Shown piece after piece: positions 22,151 to 34,488 of a stretch of 64,000 nt of DNA. The position numbers were made by a program, and so were the translations under genes. Position 1 is the stretch's first letter, and each line of letters starts with the position of its first letter. Under the pieces are notes generated by a model. It was not told where the DNA came from. It saw nothing but the letters and a program-made list of their open reading frames with translations, and ran no database searches. Source of the DNA: Ananas comosus (Eukaryota; Streptophyta; Magnoliopsida; Poales; Bromeliaceae); NCBI RefSeq assembly GCF_001540865.1, contig NC_033631.1, positions 1,343,532 through 1,407,531 on the forward strand. Reading direction: 5' to 3'.

Positions 22151-23700
22151 GAGGCTTCCTCCGAAGTGAGCCTGAAATAAACGATCTTTTCAAATTACCA
22201 TGTCTCTCCAAATGAAACACTACCAAAATGATGATTTTTTAATGCTCTTATGAGTCTTGGCGATTTTCATAAAGAACATGTTACTGTCTCAACCAAAATA
22301 ACTCTAGTGCACCAAACAAACATTTGTTACAATTAATCCTCAGTTAAAACTAAGAAACACTAGTAACAACATTGTAGTCTGTGAGAACAAAAAGCAATAA
22401 CTTGGTTGAGAATTAGTTTAACAAATTTTTGAGATAAAAGATTCATTATAACTAGTCATACTATCTCCTACATGACCTCGATGTTTATTTGCAGAGCAAG
22501 ATGCCGAAAAGTCCTTTAGAAAAGTATGAAATCAATAAAGAGTTGGCAAATAAATGAACCTGCTGCTAGTCACTGAATAGTGGGTATTGTATTAAGGGTG
22601 ATTGTAAATTATTCCAGAATTAACAATTATAAATCTGAGTTTTCCTTGAAGCCCTCTCCTTGTTCATTAATAAGGCAATAGCAGGGCTATCTATACAAGT
22701 CTCATTTGAGCAAGAAACAATTAGTGCTCCTTCAAATATATAGTTTTGCGTTAATAGAAATATAAGAACTTAATTTTAGACTCATGAACTCTCGTATTTC
22801 TAATATATTAAATTTCATTGCCTCGGCATTCACGCTGCCTATTGTCCGACCAGAATCTAAAAAGTTCTATTTTAACTTCTTTGATTTGTGCTGCAATTTG
22901 TAATATGTTGTAGAAGGTCATCTCATTTTACTTTAGCAAGTTTAAATATATCCAGTATATATCCACTATGTATGCTATCCAGTATCCACTATGTACATTA
23001 CTACATTTCTCTATGATATATATTTATGGTCTATATAATTAACTAAGAAATCACAGTGGCTATTGGTCTTGTTTCCCAAAAGCTTGATCTAACAGTAATC
23101 TATTAAAGGCTTAAGATCTTTTACTCATTTACATGTTGAAGGTCTAGCAAGTGATGCCAATATGCCAGTAGAAGATGAAAATAGAAAAGACAAACAAACT
23201 AAATTTAAATATCATGCATTGCATTAAACTGCAGATATATATTAGTTGAGCTTTTGATGATAAATAAAATTCTCTCAACTATCTATATCAAGATCTACAA
23301 TTAAACAAGATGGTGAATTTAAGAATTTTTTAAAATTTTATTTTTAGAAGGTTGCTTATGTTGACCATTCATTTTGCTCAAGTTCTTATTCTAGCTCAAT
23401 TATTATCTCTTGTTAATCTTGTTTCCAAAGATCAATTGAATCCAAACATTACACAACAGTGACACACTATACTCTCATTGCTTTATTAGAGAATTAAGCT
23501 AGTTGATAGCAAAGAGAATCAAAAGCAAGAACCCTTGGAACATACATAAAAATGAATTAAAAAAGAATAAGTGGAAGAAGCACAACTAACCAACGACGGA
23601 TTTAGAAAGGAGATTAATTTGAAGATCAGGGGGCTGCTCCAAAATAGCCTCAAATTTTGCCCGAGAAAATGCTGCGATCAAATTACTGGGAGCAGATGAA
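22151..23700 (-). repeat. NLR 5' flank, block A copy 2
   Basis: The upstream region of NLR2, homologous to copies 0, 1 and 3 but the most diverged. No gene is seen. Confidence 0.75.
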
Positions 23701-24077
23701 AGGATACATTAACGCTAGCTGGAGCCACCAAGAAACTTCCCTCCTGCCCGGCCTTCTCGACCAGCAGCATTTTGTAGGCAATAAGAAGCCATTAAAAAAC
23801 TAGAGAGTCGATGGGTACACGGATACCCAAAAGTTTGTCCCAACTCAAAATTTGAATGGAATCAATTTATCCGGTTTCGAATGTGAATATTAAAAATAAA
23901 AGACCGACGGATATATATATATGGTTTTGGATATGGATTTTGTTCGAACCTGACCTGAACCCCATCTTCCGTCTTTAATTCTAATCATCCATCAAATTTG
24001 ATAGATAGTTAGTAAGTTAGGAGCACAAGATCTGCTGTGCTCCTAATAGCACAGTAGTACTGCTCTCTATATATATN

Positions 24078-24117
<40 letters not shown>

Positions 24118-24387
24118 ATCTTATATTCGAATTTATATTTTAAAAATTTAGATTTAATATAGTATATCTTGAAATATGATAAAGAGAAATAATTATTTTA
24201 GGTTCAGTTTTTCGGATTTTTTTTTATAGGATTTGGAGTTTGGATATAAATTTTTAAAATTTATCGGATTCGGTGTTGGATTCAAGTTTTTGGTTTGGTA
24301 GTCGAGTTCGGATTCTGTTTTTTGAAAACCCATTCGGAATCTGATCTGTGGACATTTCTATTAAAAACACTTCGCACTGTGGTTTAG
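23701..24387. other. AT-rich intergenic DNA with (AT)n
   Basis: No gene. Contains an (AT)n run at 24067-24115 with a single N at 24075, preceded by a short segment (gtgctcctaatagcacagtag) related to the inverted-repeat elements near 3711. Confidence 0.6.
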
Positions 24388-24575
24388 GAAAAATTCTAGA
24401 ATGCAACAGATATATTGGTGACATGGTATAACAAATTAATCAAAAATCTTCTTTAGAAATATATGTCCCATCATGATTATAAAAAAATATTTTTATTATA
24501 TTTTTATTTTAAAAAATATATATAATTGACTTATTATTAATGATGTGGTGTAAGTGTGGTAGTACTGAATTCCTC
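24388..24575. mobile_element. MITE, Mutator-type, copy 2
   Basis: 188 bp, the same family as 10987-11176 (starts gaaaaattctagaatgcaac, ends gaattcctc). Its own 9-bp target duplication is GTGGTTTAG / ATGGTTTAG (24379-24387, 24576-24584), with one mismatch. Confidence 0.85.
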
Positions 24576-24591
24576 ATGGTTTAGACAAGTC

Positions 24592-24812
24592 GGCTTCATA
24601 ATAGAAATTTTAATATTGATTAAAAATTGCTTCACACTGGTTACTGGTACCTTTGCACATGGCCCCACATGGGTAGTTCTCAGATCAGCTTCAGTATAGA
24701 ATTTTAAATATTGATAAAATATTGCTTCACACTGGTATCTTCGCACATGATCACCCACCACATGGGTTGTTCTCAGATCAGCTACATATAGAAATTTTAA
24801 TATTGATAAAAA
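24592..24812. repeat. tandem repeat, about 110-bp unit, about two copies
   Basis: The motif ttgcttcacactgg..., cgcacatg..., ctcagatcagct..., agaatttta(a)tattgat recurs head to tail with small indels. Non-coding. Confidence 0.75.
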
Positions 24813-25010
24813 ATAGCTTATTAATTCACATGCTTGCTAGGTCAGCAATAAAGTTGGTTGTTTTTCTGTGCAAGTTTTTACGCATACTCTATGTTTAATT
24901 GGAGATTTGATCTTGGGTTAACGCTACATAGCGGATGATGCAAGCCTAATTAAGTCATGTTGAGAGGGAAGAAGTATAAGGACGAAAAGAGAGTGATACA
25001 CGAAAAATTA

Positions 25011-25435
25011 TGTCACACCTCAATAATCTCACATCGGATAGAAATTGGGATGTAATTGAGTATATAAGAGACTTAGACACTAATAATAATAACTGAGTTT
25101 AAGCATTTAGGTCGGTGGTTGGGCCTAATGAATTATTATTGCTAGTGAGTTGGATCGTTATATTTGGTATTAAAGTCAGTTCACCAACCTTCACCAGTCG
25201 AAAATATGTGGCGAGTCCAGCCTTCACTAGTCGAAAATGTGTGGCGAGTCTCGACTGAGACAAGATCTGAAAGACAAAGTAATATACTATGCCGAGGTCT
25301 GAAAGATAAAGTAATATACAATACCGGAGTCTGTATGACAAGATAACCGGCTACACCAGAGTCCAGAGCCTGGATGGCAAGATTAGTGAGACGAGTCTCA
25401 CTAGTGAGCTAGGTCGTTTACAAATTAATTTTTCG
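25011..25435 (+). mobile_element. LTR fragment, TGTCACACCTC type
   Basis: Starts tgtcacacctcaataatctc and has the catcgga and tataagagacttagacac landmarks, as in many plant Gypsy-type LTRs. A relative with the same order of landmarks lies at 28859-29011. No internal region or second LTR is identified. Confidence 0.6.
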
Positions 25436-26399
25436 ACAAAGGTGAAAATATTATTAATCAAATCTAAAAATTTATTACATTAATCGAACACCACGTTTAT
25501 ATACATAGAGGCCATACTCAAATCCTACTAGAAGAAAATAATAAATTTTAATGTATCTCTAAATTTAATCATATTAGAAATAATCAAATAATTGGACTAA
25601 AAATAGGAAAAGTAGGAAAGTACTAAACCTTTCAAAAATAGCCTAAACATATAAAAATAAAAGCTGAAACAATTGAATTTGGGTCCCAAACTTGACCCTA
25701 ACGGCTTTGTCGTTTGATACGTAAATCTCAAAAAGTATTTTTCGATTTAGAATTACACGCTAAAATCAAATAGTTGAATGAAAAGTTATGACTGTTTAAA
25801 AATTTTCTTTGCCGATAAAAAAAAAATTATCAAATTCAGCAAAATTTGAAAATTTCAACTCAGCTTGGTTGAGCCATATTTTTTTCATGAACTCTGGCCG
25901 CATCAATGGACCTATATATATAAGAGAAAAATATTGATTCAAAGTTATTTACTCCAATTTCTGGAGGGAAATAGCAAATGCAAATTTCTCTCGCTCGCTC
26001 TCTCCTAGCATAAATTTAATTGTTTATTTTTGAAGACATTTTTTTTCTTTTTAAAGTCATTTTTTCCTTTTATTTTTTTCTAACTTTCAAAAATTTATAT
26101 GTTGTTTTTTTAAAATTTTAAAAATATTTTCAGGAGATACGATATTAATGGAGAGGGCAAAATAATCAAATTATTTTTTTTATAAAAAATAATTTTTAAT
26201 ATATTTTTATTATTTTGTAGGGTATTTTTGATATAAATTATAAAAAATTGATGAGATAGTGATGGAATCCCAACGGAATGGGCTAAAGATAATAATTTTG
26301 TATATAAGGAGGTTTTTTAAATACAATAACTTGAAATATTAAGAGAACAAAGTATAGATTTTTGAAAGTTAAGAAAAAAAAGTGAAAAAATAAAATTTG
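25436..26399. other. AT-rich intergenic DNA, no gene seen
   Basis: Probably decayed repeat DNA. No conserved frame or structure could be supported. Confidence 0.55.
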
Positions 26400-26979
26400 A
26401 CATTTTTATTTTTATTTTTTATGAAGGTGCCCATAAGGCATAAGCCTTGTAAAATATAAATATATAAATATCAACTTGTCATTAGATAAAAGTCTATTCT
26501 TTGCGAGGGAAAAAAAAAAATTGGGGAATTTGTTTTGGAATCTTTTTAGTTACTCCAAACAGAGTATGTGATATAATTGTGATAAATCAAATTTAAGTTA
26601 AAATTAACCCCGAATCATGTCGTAGAATAAAGTTATAATTAATTATTAAATTAATCACACCACATAGTTAGGAACAAACGTATCCTCCTCTTTTGATAGA
26701 AAACTTTTTCAGAATTAAAGGAAGAATCAGATTCGTTATATATACTAATATTATAGATACCATGCGAAGCAGCGATTTATTAAAAACAATCAATATGTTT
26801 TTTAAATTAATCTGTCTATGAGAAAAGGTCAAGGGAGAGACTTTGATTTTCGTTTCAACAATTATGATGATATGAGTTGCACATGTGAATTAAAATTAAT
26901 TGGCCAACAAGTTGGTCATCGTTATTTCAATATAATGGACTCCTCTGATTTGCTAAATACTATTTAATTGAGAGTTTAA
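26400..26979. repeat. NLR 3' flank, block C copy 2 (5' part)
   Basis: Matches 9620-10020 (for example ggggaatttgttttggaatc and ccaaacagagtatg). It ends in tactatttaattgagagttt, at which point the CACTA terminus begins. The same 20 bases open copy C3 at 35583. Confidence 0.7.
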
Positions 26980-27530
26980 CACTACAAGAAATGACAGTAT
27001 TGGTGGCAAAATTAATGTGGCGATAAATTTTGTCGCCACTATATAGTTACTTACTGTGGCAATAAAAAAAATTGCCACTGATTAGTTAACTAAAAATGGC
27101 AATGCTACTTTCGCCATTGAATGATTATTTTATCGCCACTATTTGGTTATCTATGGTGGCGATAAAACAAACGGCCACCGATTAATTAACTTAAAGTGGT
27201 GACACTAGTTTCGCCACTAAATAATCATTTTGTCGCCACTAAATCGTTATTTATGATGGCGATAAAAAATATTGCCACTGATTAATTAACTTAAAATGGC
27301 AATATTACTTTCACCACTAAATGATTATTTTATCGCCATTATTTGGTTATCTGTAGTGGTGATAAAAAATTTTTGCCACCAATTAATTAACTTTAAGTGG
27401 CGATAAAAAAATTTTGCCACCAATTAATTAACTTTAAGTGGCAATACTACTTTTGCCACTAAATGACTAACTTTTTGCCACTATTTGGTTAGCTATAGTG
27501 ATGATAAAAAAAATTGATGCATATTATTAA
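26980..27530 (+). mobile_element. CACTA (En/Spm) terminus with sub-terminal repeats
   Basis: Starts cactacaagaaatg, the canonical CACTA terminal motif, and is followed by about five degenerate sub-terminal units of roughly 60-115 bp. These alternate tggcgataaa and ttgccac(t) in both orientations, as expected for transposase-binding arrays. The opposite end (..tagtg) and a transposase are not found, so its extent is unknown. Confidence 0.8.
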
Positions 27531-27920
27531 TAAAATTACAATAAAAATAAAATATTTAAAATATTTATATTAAAATAATGTATAGTGAAGATGAAAAAAC
27601 TGTAGTTGTTAAAAATTGAGGGTGAAAATGTACAGGGACACCTTCAACATCAGATCATTTTGAAATTGCTCTATGAATTTTAATTTTATTTTGATTAACA
27701 CCTCTGAACTTATTTTGATTATTTTATTCTAGTTAATTTAGTTAAATTTTTAAATTCAAGAGCTTTATTAATTAGTGTTTACCGCTTCTCCCGCGTCCGC
27801 GATCGCCCCTCCCATGACCGCAATCGGTAAAACCTAACCCCCTACCTCCCCCAAACCTCTCACCCCGAACCCTAATTCGATCCCTCTTCTTCTTCTTCTT
27901 CTTCTTGTTCTTCGATCCAG
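27531..27920. other. AT-rich then GC-rich leader before the SCAI fragment
   Basis: AT-rich to about 27780, then C-rich with cctaaccccctacctcc and a (TTC)n run. It ends in a splice-acceptor-like cttcgatccag. It could be intron or 5' gene DNA taken along with the captured exon. Confidence 0.45.
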
Positions 27921-28102
27921 GGACGACGGGGACTTCCACAAGGCGTTCAAGCTCTACACGCGGCTGTGGAAGGCGCGGCGCTCACCGAGGCCGGGATGCG
28001 GCGGTGGGAGGTGGGCGAGATCGCGTAGCGCATCGCCCAGCTCTACTACGGCCAGTACTGCCGCACCAGCGACTCCTCCTACCTCGCCGAGGCCTTCGTC
28101 TN
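27921..28102 (+). pseudogene. SCAI-like gene fragment (one exon)
   Basis: The translation contains DFHKAFKLYTRLWKAR and, in another frame, MRRWEVGEIA then RIAQLYYGQY then RTSDSSYLAEAFV. These match by eye the conserved N-terminal region of plant SCAI-domain proteins (suppressor of cancer-cell invasion homologues). A frameshift lies between the two blocks and a TAG at 28026-28028 interrupts the second. The exon is bounded by an acceptor-like ..ccag and a donor-like gtaagctcc, with a single N at 28102. It lies just after a CACTA terminus, so capture by that element is plausible. Confidence 0.65.
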
Positions 28103-28204
28103 GTAAGCTCCTTCTTTGCTTCCAACCGGGTGGGAGAGTGAGAGAGATGGAGAGTTGCAGCTAGAAGACCTCTCTCTCTCTCTCTACACGAAGTTAAATA
28201 GAGA

Positions 28205-28537
28205 GGAGTGAGGGGTGATACAAACGAGGGAGAGAAAAGACCAAAACACCCTCTCACCTACCCTGGTGTACCGGTACACGGGACTGTGTACCAGTACAGG
28301 AAGCCAACCCGAGAGCAGTACGCGCTCAGCCAGTAAAGCGTACCGGTACACCTCGCTGGCTGTACCGGTACAGCAAGCAGGAAAATCTGCTGTTTTGCAG
28401 ATTTCTTCGCTGAAGGCTGCTATCGCGTCCCACGGAGTCCGTTTTGCGTCTATTCGACGCCAACGCGACTCGGACTTGTCCCGACACTCTCCAGAGCTGC
28501 CGACAAGCCTCCACAACTGAACACCAGGGATCTCACA
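28205..28537 (+). mobile_element. LTR 3' end fragment, GTACCGGTAC family
   Basis: Inverse-complement match to the terminal part of the solo LTR at 44171-46393: the same order of gtaccggtac motifs, the gtccgttttgcgtctatt segment and the end ccagggatctcaca. Only this end is present. 28103-28204 is unassigned. Confidence 0.75.
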
Positions 28538-28620
28538 CATACTCTCTCTCTCTCTCTCTCTCTCCCTCTCTCTCTCTCTTATCCCCTTCTTCTATTTCTC
28601 TCTCTCTCTCTCATCGAAAA
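28538..28620. repeat. (TC)n microsatellite
   Basis: Imperfect TC repeats starting right at the LTR terminus. Confidence 0.9.
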
Positions 28621-28639
28621 CCTTTTCATGCAGGTTGAG

Positions 28640-28858
28640 CCGGCCTTCCGCGGCGACACCGGTGGCGGCTTAGGCGGCAACGGCAGCGGTGGCTTAGGCG
28701 GCGACGACAGCGGCGGTGGCGGGTAAGGCGGCAACGGCAGCGGCGGCTTAGGCGGCGACGGCAACGGTGGCTTAGGCGGCGACGGCAGCGGCGGTGGCGG
28801 CTTAGACGACGGCGATGGTGGCGGCTTAGGCGACGACGATGGTGGCGGCGCGGCGACT
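28640..28858. repeat. GC-rich minisatellite (ggcggcttaggcggcgacgg type)
   Basis: Tandem degenerate units of about 18-33 bp built from ggcggctta ggcggcgacggc. Open frames on the minus strand are simple Arg/His- or Pro-rich products of this repeat and are not regarded as genes. Confidence 0.8.
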
Positions 28859-29011
28859 GTGACACCTTAATAATCCCACATCGGATGGGAATGGGGTTGT
28901 CATTGGGTTTATAAGAGACTTAGACACTAGTAATAATAACTGGGCTTAAGCATTTTGGGCTGTTGGTTTGGGCCCAACGAGTTATTGTTGCTAGTGGGCT
29001 GGGTCGTTACA
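28859..29011 (+). mobile_element. LTR fragment, start of a TGTGACACC-type LTR
   Basis: Shares with 25011-25160 the series taataatcccacatcgga, tataagagacttagacac, taataataactg and gctgggtcgtta. It is cut by the 25-N gap. Confidence 0.6.
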
Positions 29012-29036
29012 NNNNNNNNNNNNNNNNNNNNNNNNN
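29012..29036. other. assembly gap (25 N)
   Basis: Twenty-five Ns directly after the LTR-like fragment. Confidence 0.99.
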
Positions 29037-29689
29037 CGCGGATCAAGTAATCACTGTAAGGGTATGATTATGCTTTATCAAAAAATCAAAAATCTTTGCT
29101 CCCCATAGCAACAAGTTATCACCGGCATTTCTTTGACCATCTCAGCGGACTAGTTATTGATAGTTAAATCGATATACTTCTCAAGATATTCGATTTCAAT
29201 TTCAAGTATTATAAGTTGCAATATTATACGTAAAAATTATAAAAAAAAATCTAAAAACTTATTATCCATGCAATTTTTAGCCAAAAAAATTCTTAAAAAA
29301 CAGAAAGAAGGGGCAAGAAAAAAAAAAGAAGAGAGAAAAGGTAATACAGTGGTTAGGATTTCGAGATGGTCTTGTTTTCGAAATTCGCAAGAGGCTGCGG
29401 ACAATGTATCAGGACTCCAGAGAAGGGCCTCGCGGGGCTGCACGGCTGTTGGTATGACCCAGGACGTCGAAGGAGACGGCGAACGACATGCTCGAGACAT
29501 CCTTCTTCTCTCTCTCTTATTCTCGTTTTTGTTTTTTTTTTTATTTTTATTTTTCTCACTTTTGTGATAGGTGTTAGTTGTTTTCCGACAAATGAGAAGA
29601 CGGATGGTGGATTGCCAGGATGGCGTGGAGAATGAGGATAATTTGATGCTTCTACTCCCGAGTGCTTTGCTGGCTTCGGAAAAAAATAA
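29037..29689. other. non-coding, no feature recognised
   Basis: Mixed composition with A-rich and C/T-rich runs. Open frames on both strands overlap and are unlike any family; no gene is called. Confidence 0.5.
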
Positions 29690-30780
29690 TTTGATGAAAA
29701 TAATAATTTTAATTTAGAATAAATAATTTATTATTAAAGTGTAATGCGTTTGATAAGTAGGCTTAAATTAAATAATAAATTTCTGAAATAATTTTTAAAA
29801 AATTGCTTGACAATTTTTTTTAGAGTTAATAATTAATTTTTTTTAAAATTTTTAAATAATTTATAAAATTTAAATTAAATTTAAAAGTGGTTAAAATTTT
29901 TTAATTCAAATTGTACAAAATTTAAATTGATTTTTAATTAAAAATAATTTAAAGATTTTAAAATTTAAAATATATGAAATTTTAAAATTTAAAAATATAA
30001 TTATAAATTTTAAAAATATATATAATTATGAATTTTAATATAAAAATTTTATATAAAAAATATAATTAAATTAATTTAACTTTAAATTTAGATTTAATTT
30101 TAAAATTGAATCTAAATTTAAATTTAAATTTTAATGTTAAATTAAATAATTATGAAATATAAAATATAAAATATTATATTTTAATATATTTAAAATTTTA
30201 AATTAAATTTAAATTAAATTTAAATTTAAATTTAAATTTAAATAATTTGAAGTTAAATTTAATTTTAAATTTATAATATTTAAAAATTTAAATTTAAAAT
30301 TTGAATATTTAAATTTATTTAAATTTGATATTTAAATTTAAAATTTTAAAAAGTTGAATATAAAAATTTAAAATTTTAAATATTTAAATTTAATAATTTA
30401 AAATTTGATATTAAAATTATAAATTTTAAATTTTAAAATTGTAATTGTTAAATTTGAGATAAAGTTATATTATTAAAATTTGATATTTTACTTTAAATTT
30501 GAATTTTTGGAAAATTTTTATTCTTTGAGTTGTAAAAAAAATTTTTATAATTTGCAAATTTAAAATTTAAATTTTAAATTTGAAATATTCTTAAAAATCA
30601 AATTTAGATTTTAATTAAATTTAAATTTAAATTAAATTTGATCTATTTTTTCATACATTTAAAATTTAAAGTTTAATTAAAATTCAAAAGATGAATTGAA
30701 AATGGTAAAAAATTAAATATTAAAATTAAATTTAATATTGAAATTAAATAAAATAATTTTGAAATTTTCATCCAAAATCA
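29690..30780. repeat. extreme AT tract of the (aaattt)n type
   Basis: About 1.1 kb made almost entirely of A and T, dominated by aattta / taaatt / ttaaattt words in degenerate order. A shorter relative is at 41440-41740. It has no coding capacity. Confidence 0.85.
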
Positions 30781-33700
30781 GAATCAGATTTTCAAGACAG
30801 CCCAATTTTTTTCTGCTTTTGATTCGTGGCCTTCAAATTCAATTTTCGTTCTAAAAAATAGATCGATTTAAAAGTGAGTGTTACCAAAACGCTTTCTATT
30901 GGCCGAACTTACCTTTTCAGCAATTCAAAGCGCTTTTAAAGTTTAGGCCAAACACGCCCTAGACGGGGAAATAGTAGATTCCATATTTTATTTTGGTTTA
31001 TGATTACCATGTGCACAACATATATAAATTATTAAATATATTTCTTTAAAGTTGGTATTTTTTTAGTATTCTACAAAAGTCTAATATATTCAGATATAAG
31101 TTCCTGCCTATTGATCCGTTAAAAAGTTTAGTTAATCACATTTAAACTATTTATCTCTGGGTTATTTTGACTTGGTGTTACCTTTTTATGATACGGTTAG
31201 ATTTATGAAGCGCATATTTTAATGGCAAATTTGAATATAAATATTTTTCTAATGGTTCTTAACGTATATTTAGAGACATTGAAAAAATTACGACTTTGTA
31301 GAGATAATTTTGAAGTTGATTTTACAGAATTATATTTGACAATTTATATATTTGGCCGGGTACCTGTATGCATTAATCCTTTATTTGTATTTTATTTTGG
31401 AGAGAGATTAGAGGAAGAATGTACAATTTATCGCATTTTATCTTTTTTATAATATAATTTATTAAAATATACATCATGTACTAATCACGAGTTTATTTGG
31501 ATTACGCTAGAAATATTGTATTTGTAAATATTAATTTGTGCTTAATTTTAGGGTTACTTTATAATAAATATCAAATTTTAATTTTTAGTATTATTTATTT
31601 TACAAAATGATTATTAATTTTCCTTTGTATTTATTGAGCTGTTTTATTTTTTTATAAAGATAGTTAAATGACATTATTATCATTCACATTATGTACATTC
31701 AAAAGCCCTAATTATTATTAATTATCGAGAAATGTTCTCCAAAAAGTTCATTTTAATTTTATTTTTATCTAACATTACAATATATATGAATGATAAGAAG
31801 ATCAATTTTCTATATACAACAATGTTAAGTTTCTTACATAGTTAATTATTTTTCTACAGATTCTTCAAAGTAGAGTTATTTTGTAACATATATCTAGAAC
31901 GTTTGCAGAAATAAATATAAAAATAAATACTGTAGAGATATATGTGTCTATTCGTATTATTACAAAAAGTTGTATGATTTACCTAATTTTAAATTTGAAA
32001 TTTTTTAGATTATTCTCTAATGAGATTTATTTATGATTTAGGTTTATTGAGTGTGAGATGTTGTTTAATCTGTAATAAATATCAGGAGTAATATTAAAAT
32101 ATATATTTTGTAGTATCATAATTTATATTTAAAGAGTTATTATATCTACTCGAGTAAATTAAAACTTAAGATTGATTAGCAATTATCTAAATATCCAAAA
32201 TTTGATATTAATTTTATATCATATTGGACTTGGTACAATTGAGAACAAAATTACTTTGAGACTTAATAGGAGGTGAAGGAGAAAAATAAATAAAATGCTA
32301 ATAAAACTATTTTTGTATGAGTTGTATTTGCCCAAATCAATCCATTTCGTACTTTTATTGTATGATGCGAGTTTCTTAAATCAAATAGAACTGGTTTAAA
32401 AAAAAAAAAAATCTTTTCCTCTATTAACTTTTGAAATGAGGAAATGATTCGGTACTTTATAAAATAAAAATAAAAATTTACGTTGATTATTGAGGTAAAA
32501 TATATTTTAATATTTAGCAGGTAAAAATAATTATTTATCAGCGTTAGTTTTGGTATTAACATAAACATTTAAAGAAATTTTTATTGTCCTAAATTTAATC
32601 ATTAATTTGCCTATATTTAGAAATTAATTGATTGACTAATTTATGCGTATTATTAGGCATTATTAGGCATTACCTTAAATGTTTTATTGTTTTCTAAATT
32701 ATTGCATTAATTATTATAGGAATTGTTAGAATAGTTCTAGTATAATAGAGTATGACTTAAATTTTAATATTAAAGTTTAAAATTTAAAGTGAATTTACAT
32801 TAGGAATTTGTATTTATATTTAAACAAATATGTATTTGGTAAATATTTATTCAAGATATTTAATATCGTTTAAAAATTTTAAATCTATAGTAGACAATTA
32901 ATTTTGTAAACTTATTTAAATTTTGAGTAGGTAAAAGTTTACATTTAATGTATTTAATATGTTAAAAAATTGATGTTTCTTGACATTATATTTTGTATGA
33001 CTATTTAAAATTTGTAATGTTGGTAAATATGTTAAATTTAACATATTTATAGTTTAGCAAATTATGATTTTTAGTCATTATTTTGTATTATATTTTAAAA
33101 ATAAATGTGTGAAATATTTAAATTACATATTTAATGTTTAAAAAAATTTATAATTTTTCTATTTAGATGTATTTTACCTTGTTTAAAAATTTAATGTAGA
33201 TAATTGATTAGATATATATGGGGTAAGGTATAGTTCAAATTTATTTTTATAATAGATTATTAGACAAATTAATTAAATTTTATAGTAAAATCATTTTTTA
33301 AAATTAATAAGATCATTATGTAATTTAAAATATAGCCAAAAACTAAATAATTAAAGTTAGACCTTAAAACGCTATAGGAACTTCATGATCTAATATAGTG
33401 CAATTAAACATTATCAATAAATAAATTAAACTGTTAATTTTAATTTTAGTTATATAATTTAACCATAGAGTTTTACTAGAAGTAAACAAAATTTATATTT
33501 AAAACATCTAGATATTTGATATATTTTTCAATTTGATCAGTCTAATTATTTGATTTATTATAATGAATTTTGATCTACATTTAAAATTTTTCAAGTTTTT
33601 AGTTCATTTTTTAAATTTTGTTATTTTATCTTTCGGTTTATAATTGTTATTAACTTTTATTATTCATTTATATTATTAATATCAATGATTAAAAGTGATA

Positions 33701-33829
33701 AACGATTGATTTAACTATTAAGATTTTTCCTTAACTTCAAGAATCTGATTTCAACAATATGACCGATAAGATTAGACAATTCTGGAACTGGTAAGATAAG
33801 AACATTTTATGAATGACAATTAACTATTA
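30781..33829. other. AT-rich intergenic DNA, no gene seen
   Basis: About 3 kb without a convincing gene or structural repeat. The 76-codon frame at 31222-31452 lacks any recognisable motif. Confidence 0.6.
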
Positions 33830-34488
33830 GGGTGTGTTTGGTCGCTGCTTCTTATTAAAGATTCCAGTAATCAATGAATAAAAAAATTGCGGGTTTGGCA
33901 AACGCACTAGACGTTATTAGTTCGTATATTGATTCTGGGAATAAGATTAACCCCAAATAGTAATTATTCCTTGAGGAAGGGTGTATCTCCATATTATGAA
34001 TTGGAGGGTAATTAATATGTCTATATTTTTTTCTATCCGCGCTATTGATAATTATTTTTTCGTGTACACTTAACTTATATTCTCTCTAAATTATTGTCTT
34101 TCAAATTTAATTTTTTTTCTCTCCTTAATAAGCTTTCTCTCATCTCTCTCTCTCTCTCTTTCTAAAATTTCAACTCTCTCACTCTCTCTAATTTCGACTA
34201 TATTTTTCTTTCTATTTTTTTAATTATGCTCTCTCTCTCTAACTTATACTCTCTCTTCCTTTTTTCTAAAAAGATGTTGAAACTTTTGGTAACATTATCT
34301 AAAATTAATTAAATAAATAAATAAATTAATTGTATAATTTTTGTAATATTAAATAACATGGCTAATTAATATTACTGTGTGAACCAAACACAGGAATTCC
34401 ACATTCTTAGTAATAGGATGAATAGTAATAAGATTCTCGGATATCTTTTATTCCTAGTAATCTTTTATAATGCGAACCAAACGCACCC
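33830..34488. mobile_element. PIF/Harbinger-like MITE (Tourist type)
   Basis: 659 bp beginning gggtgtgtttggtcgc and ending gcgaaccaaacgcaccc. It is flanked by the TTA duplication typical of Harbinger (33827-33829, 34489-34491). Non-coding, AT-rich inside. Confidence 0.8.

Noticed and set aside
27000..27500. Regular short repeats that might look like a CRISPR-type array
   Set aside because: Plant nuclear DNA; repeats are degenerate, in both orientations and directly follow a CACTA terminus, so they are transposon sub-terminal repeats.
27895..28141. 78-codon frame over the SCAI segment
   Set aside because: Wrong frame for most of the exon; the real similarity is split over two frames with a stop, so it was annotated as a pseudogene.
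28626..28865. Arg/His-rich and Pro-rich frames near 28.6-28.9 kb
   Set aside because: Products of a GC-rich tandem repeat.
31222..31452. 76-codon plus-strand frame
   Set aside because: Isolated in AT-rich DNA with no recognisable motif; expected by chance.
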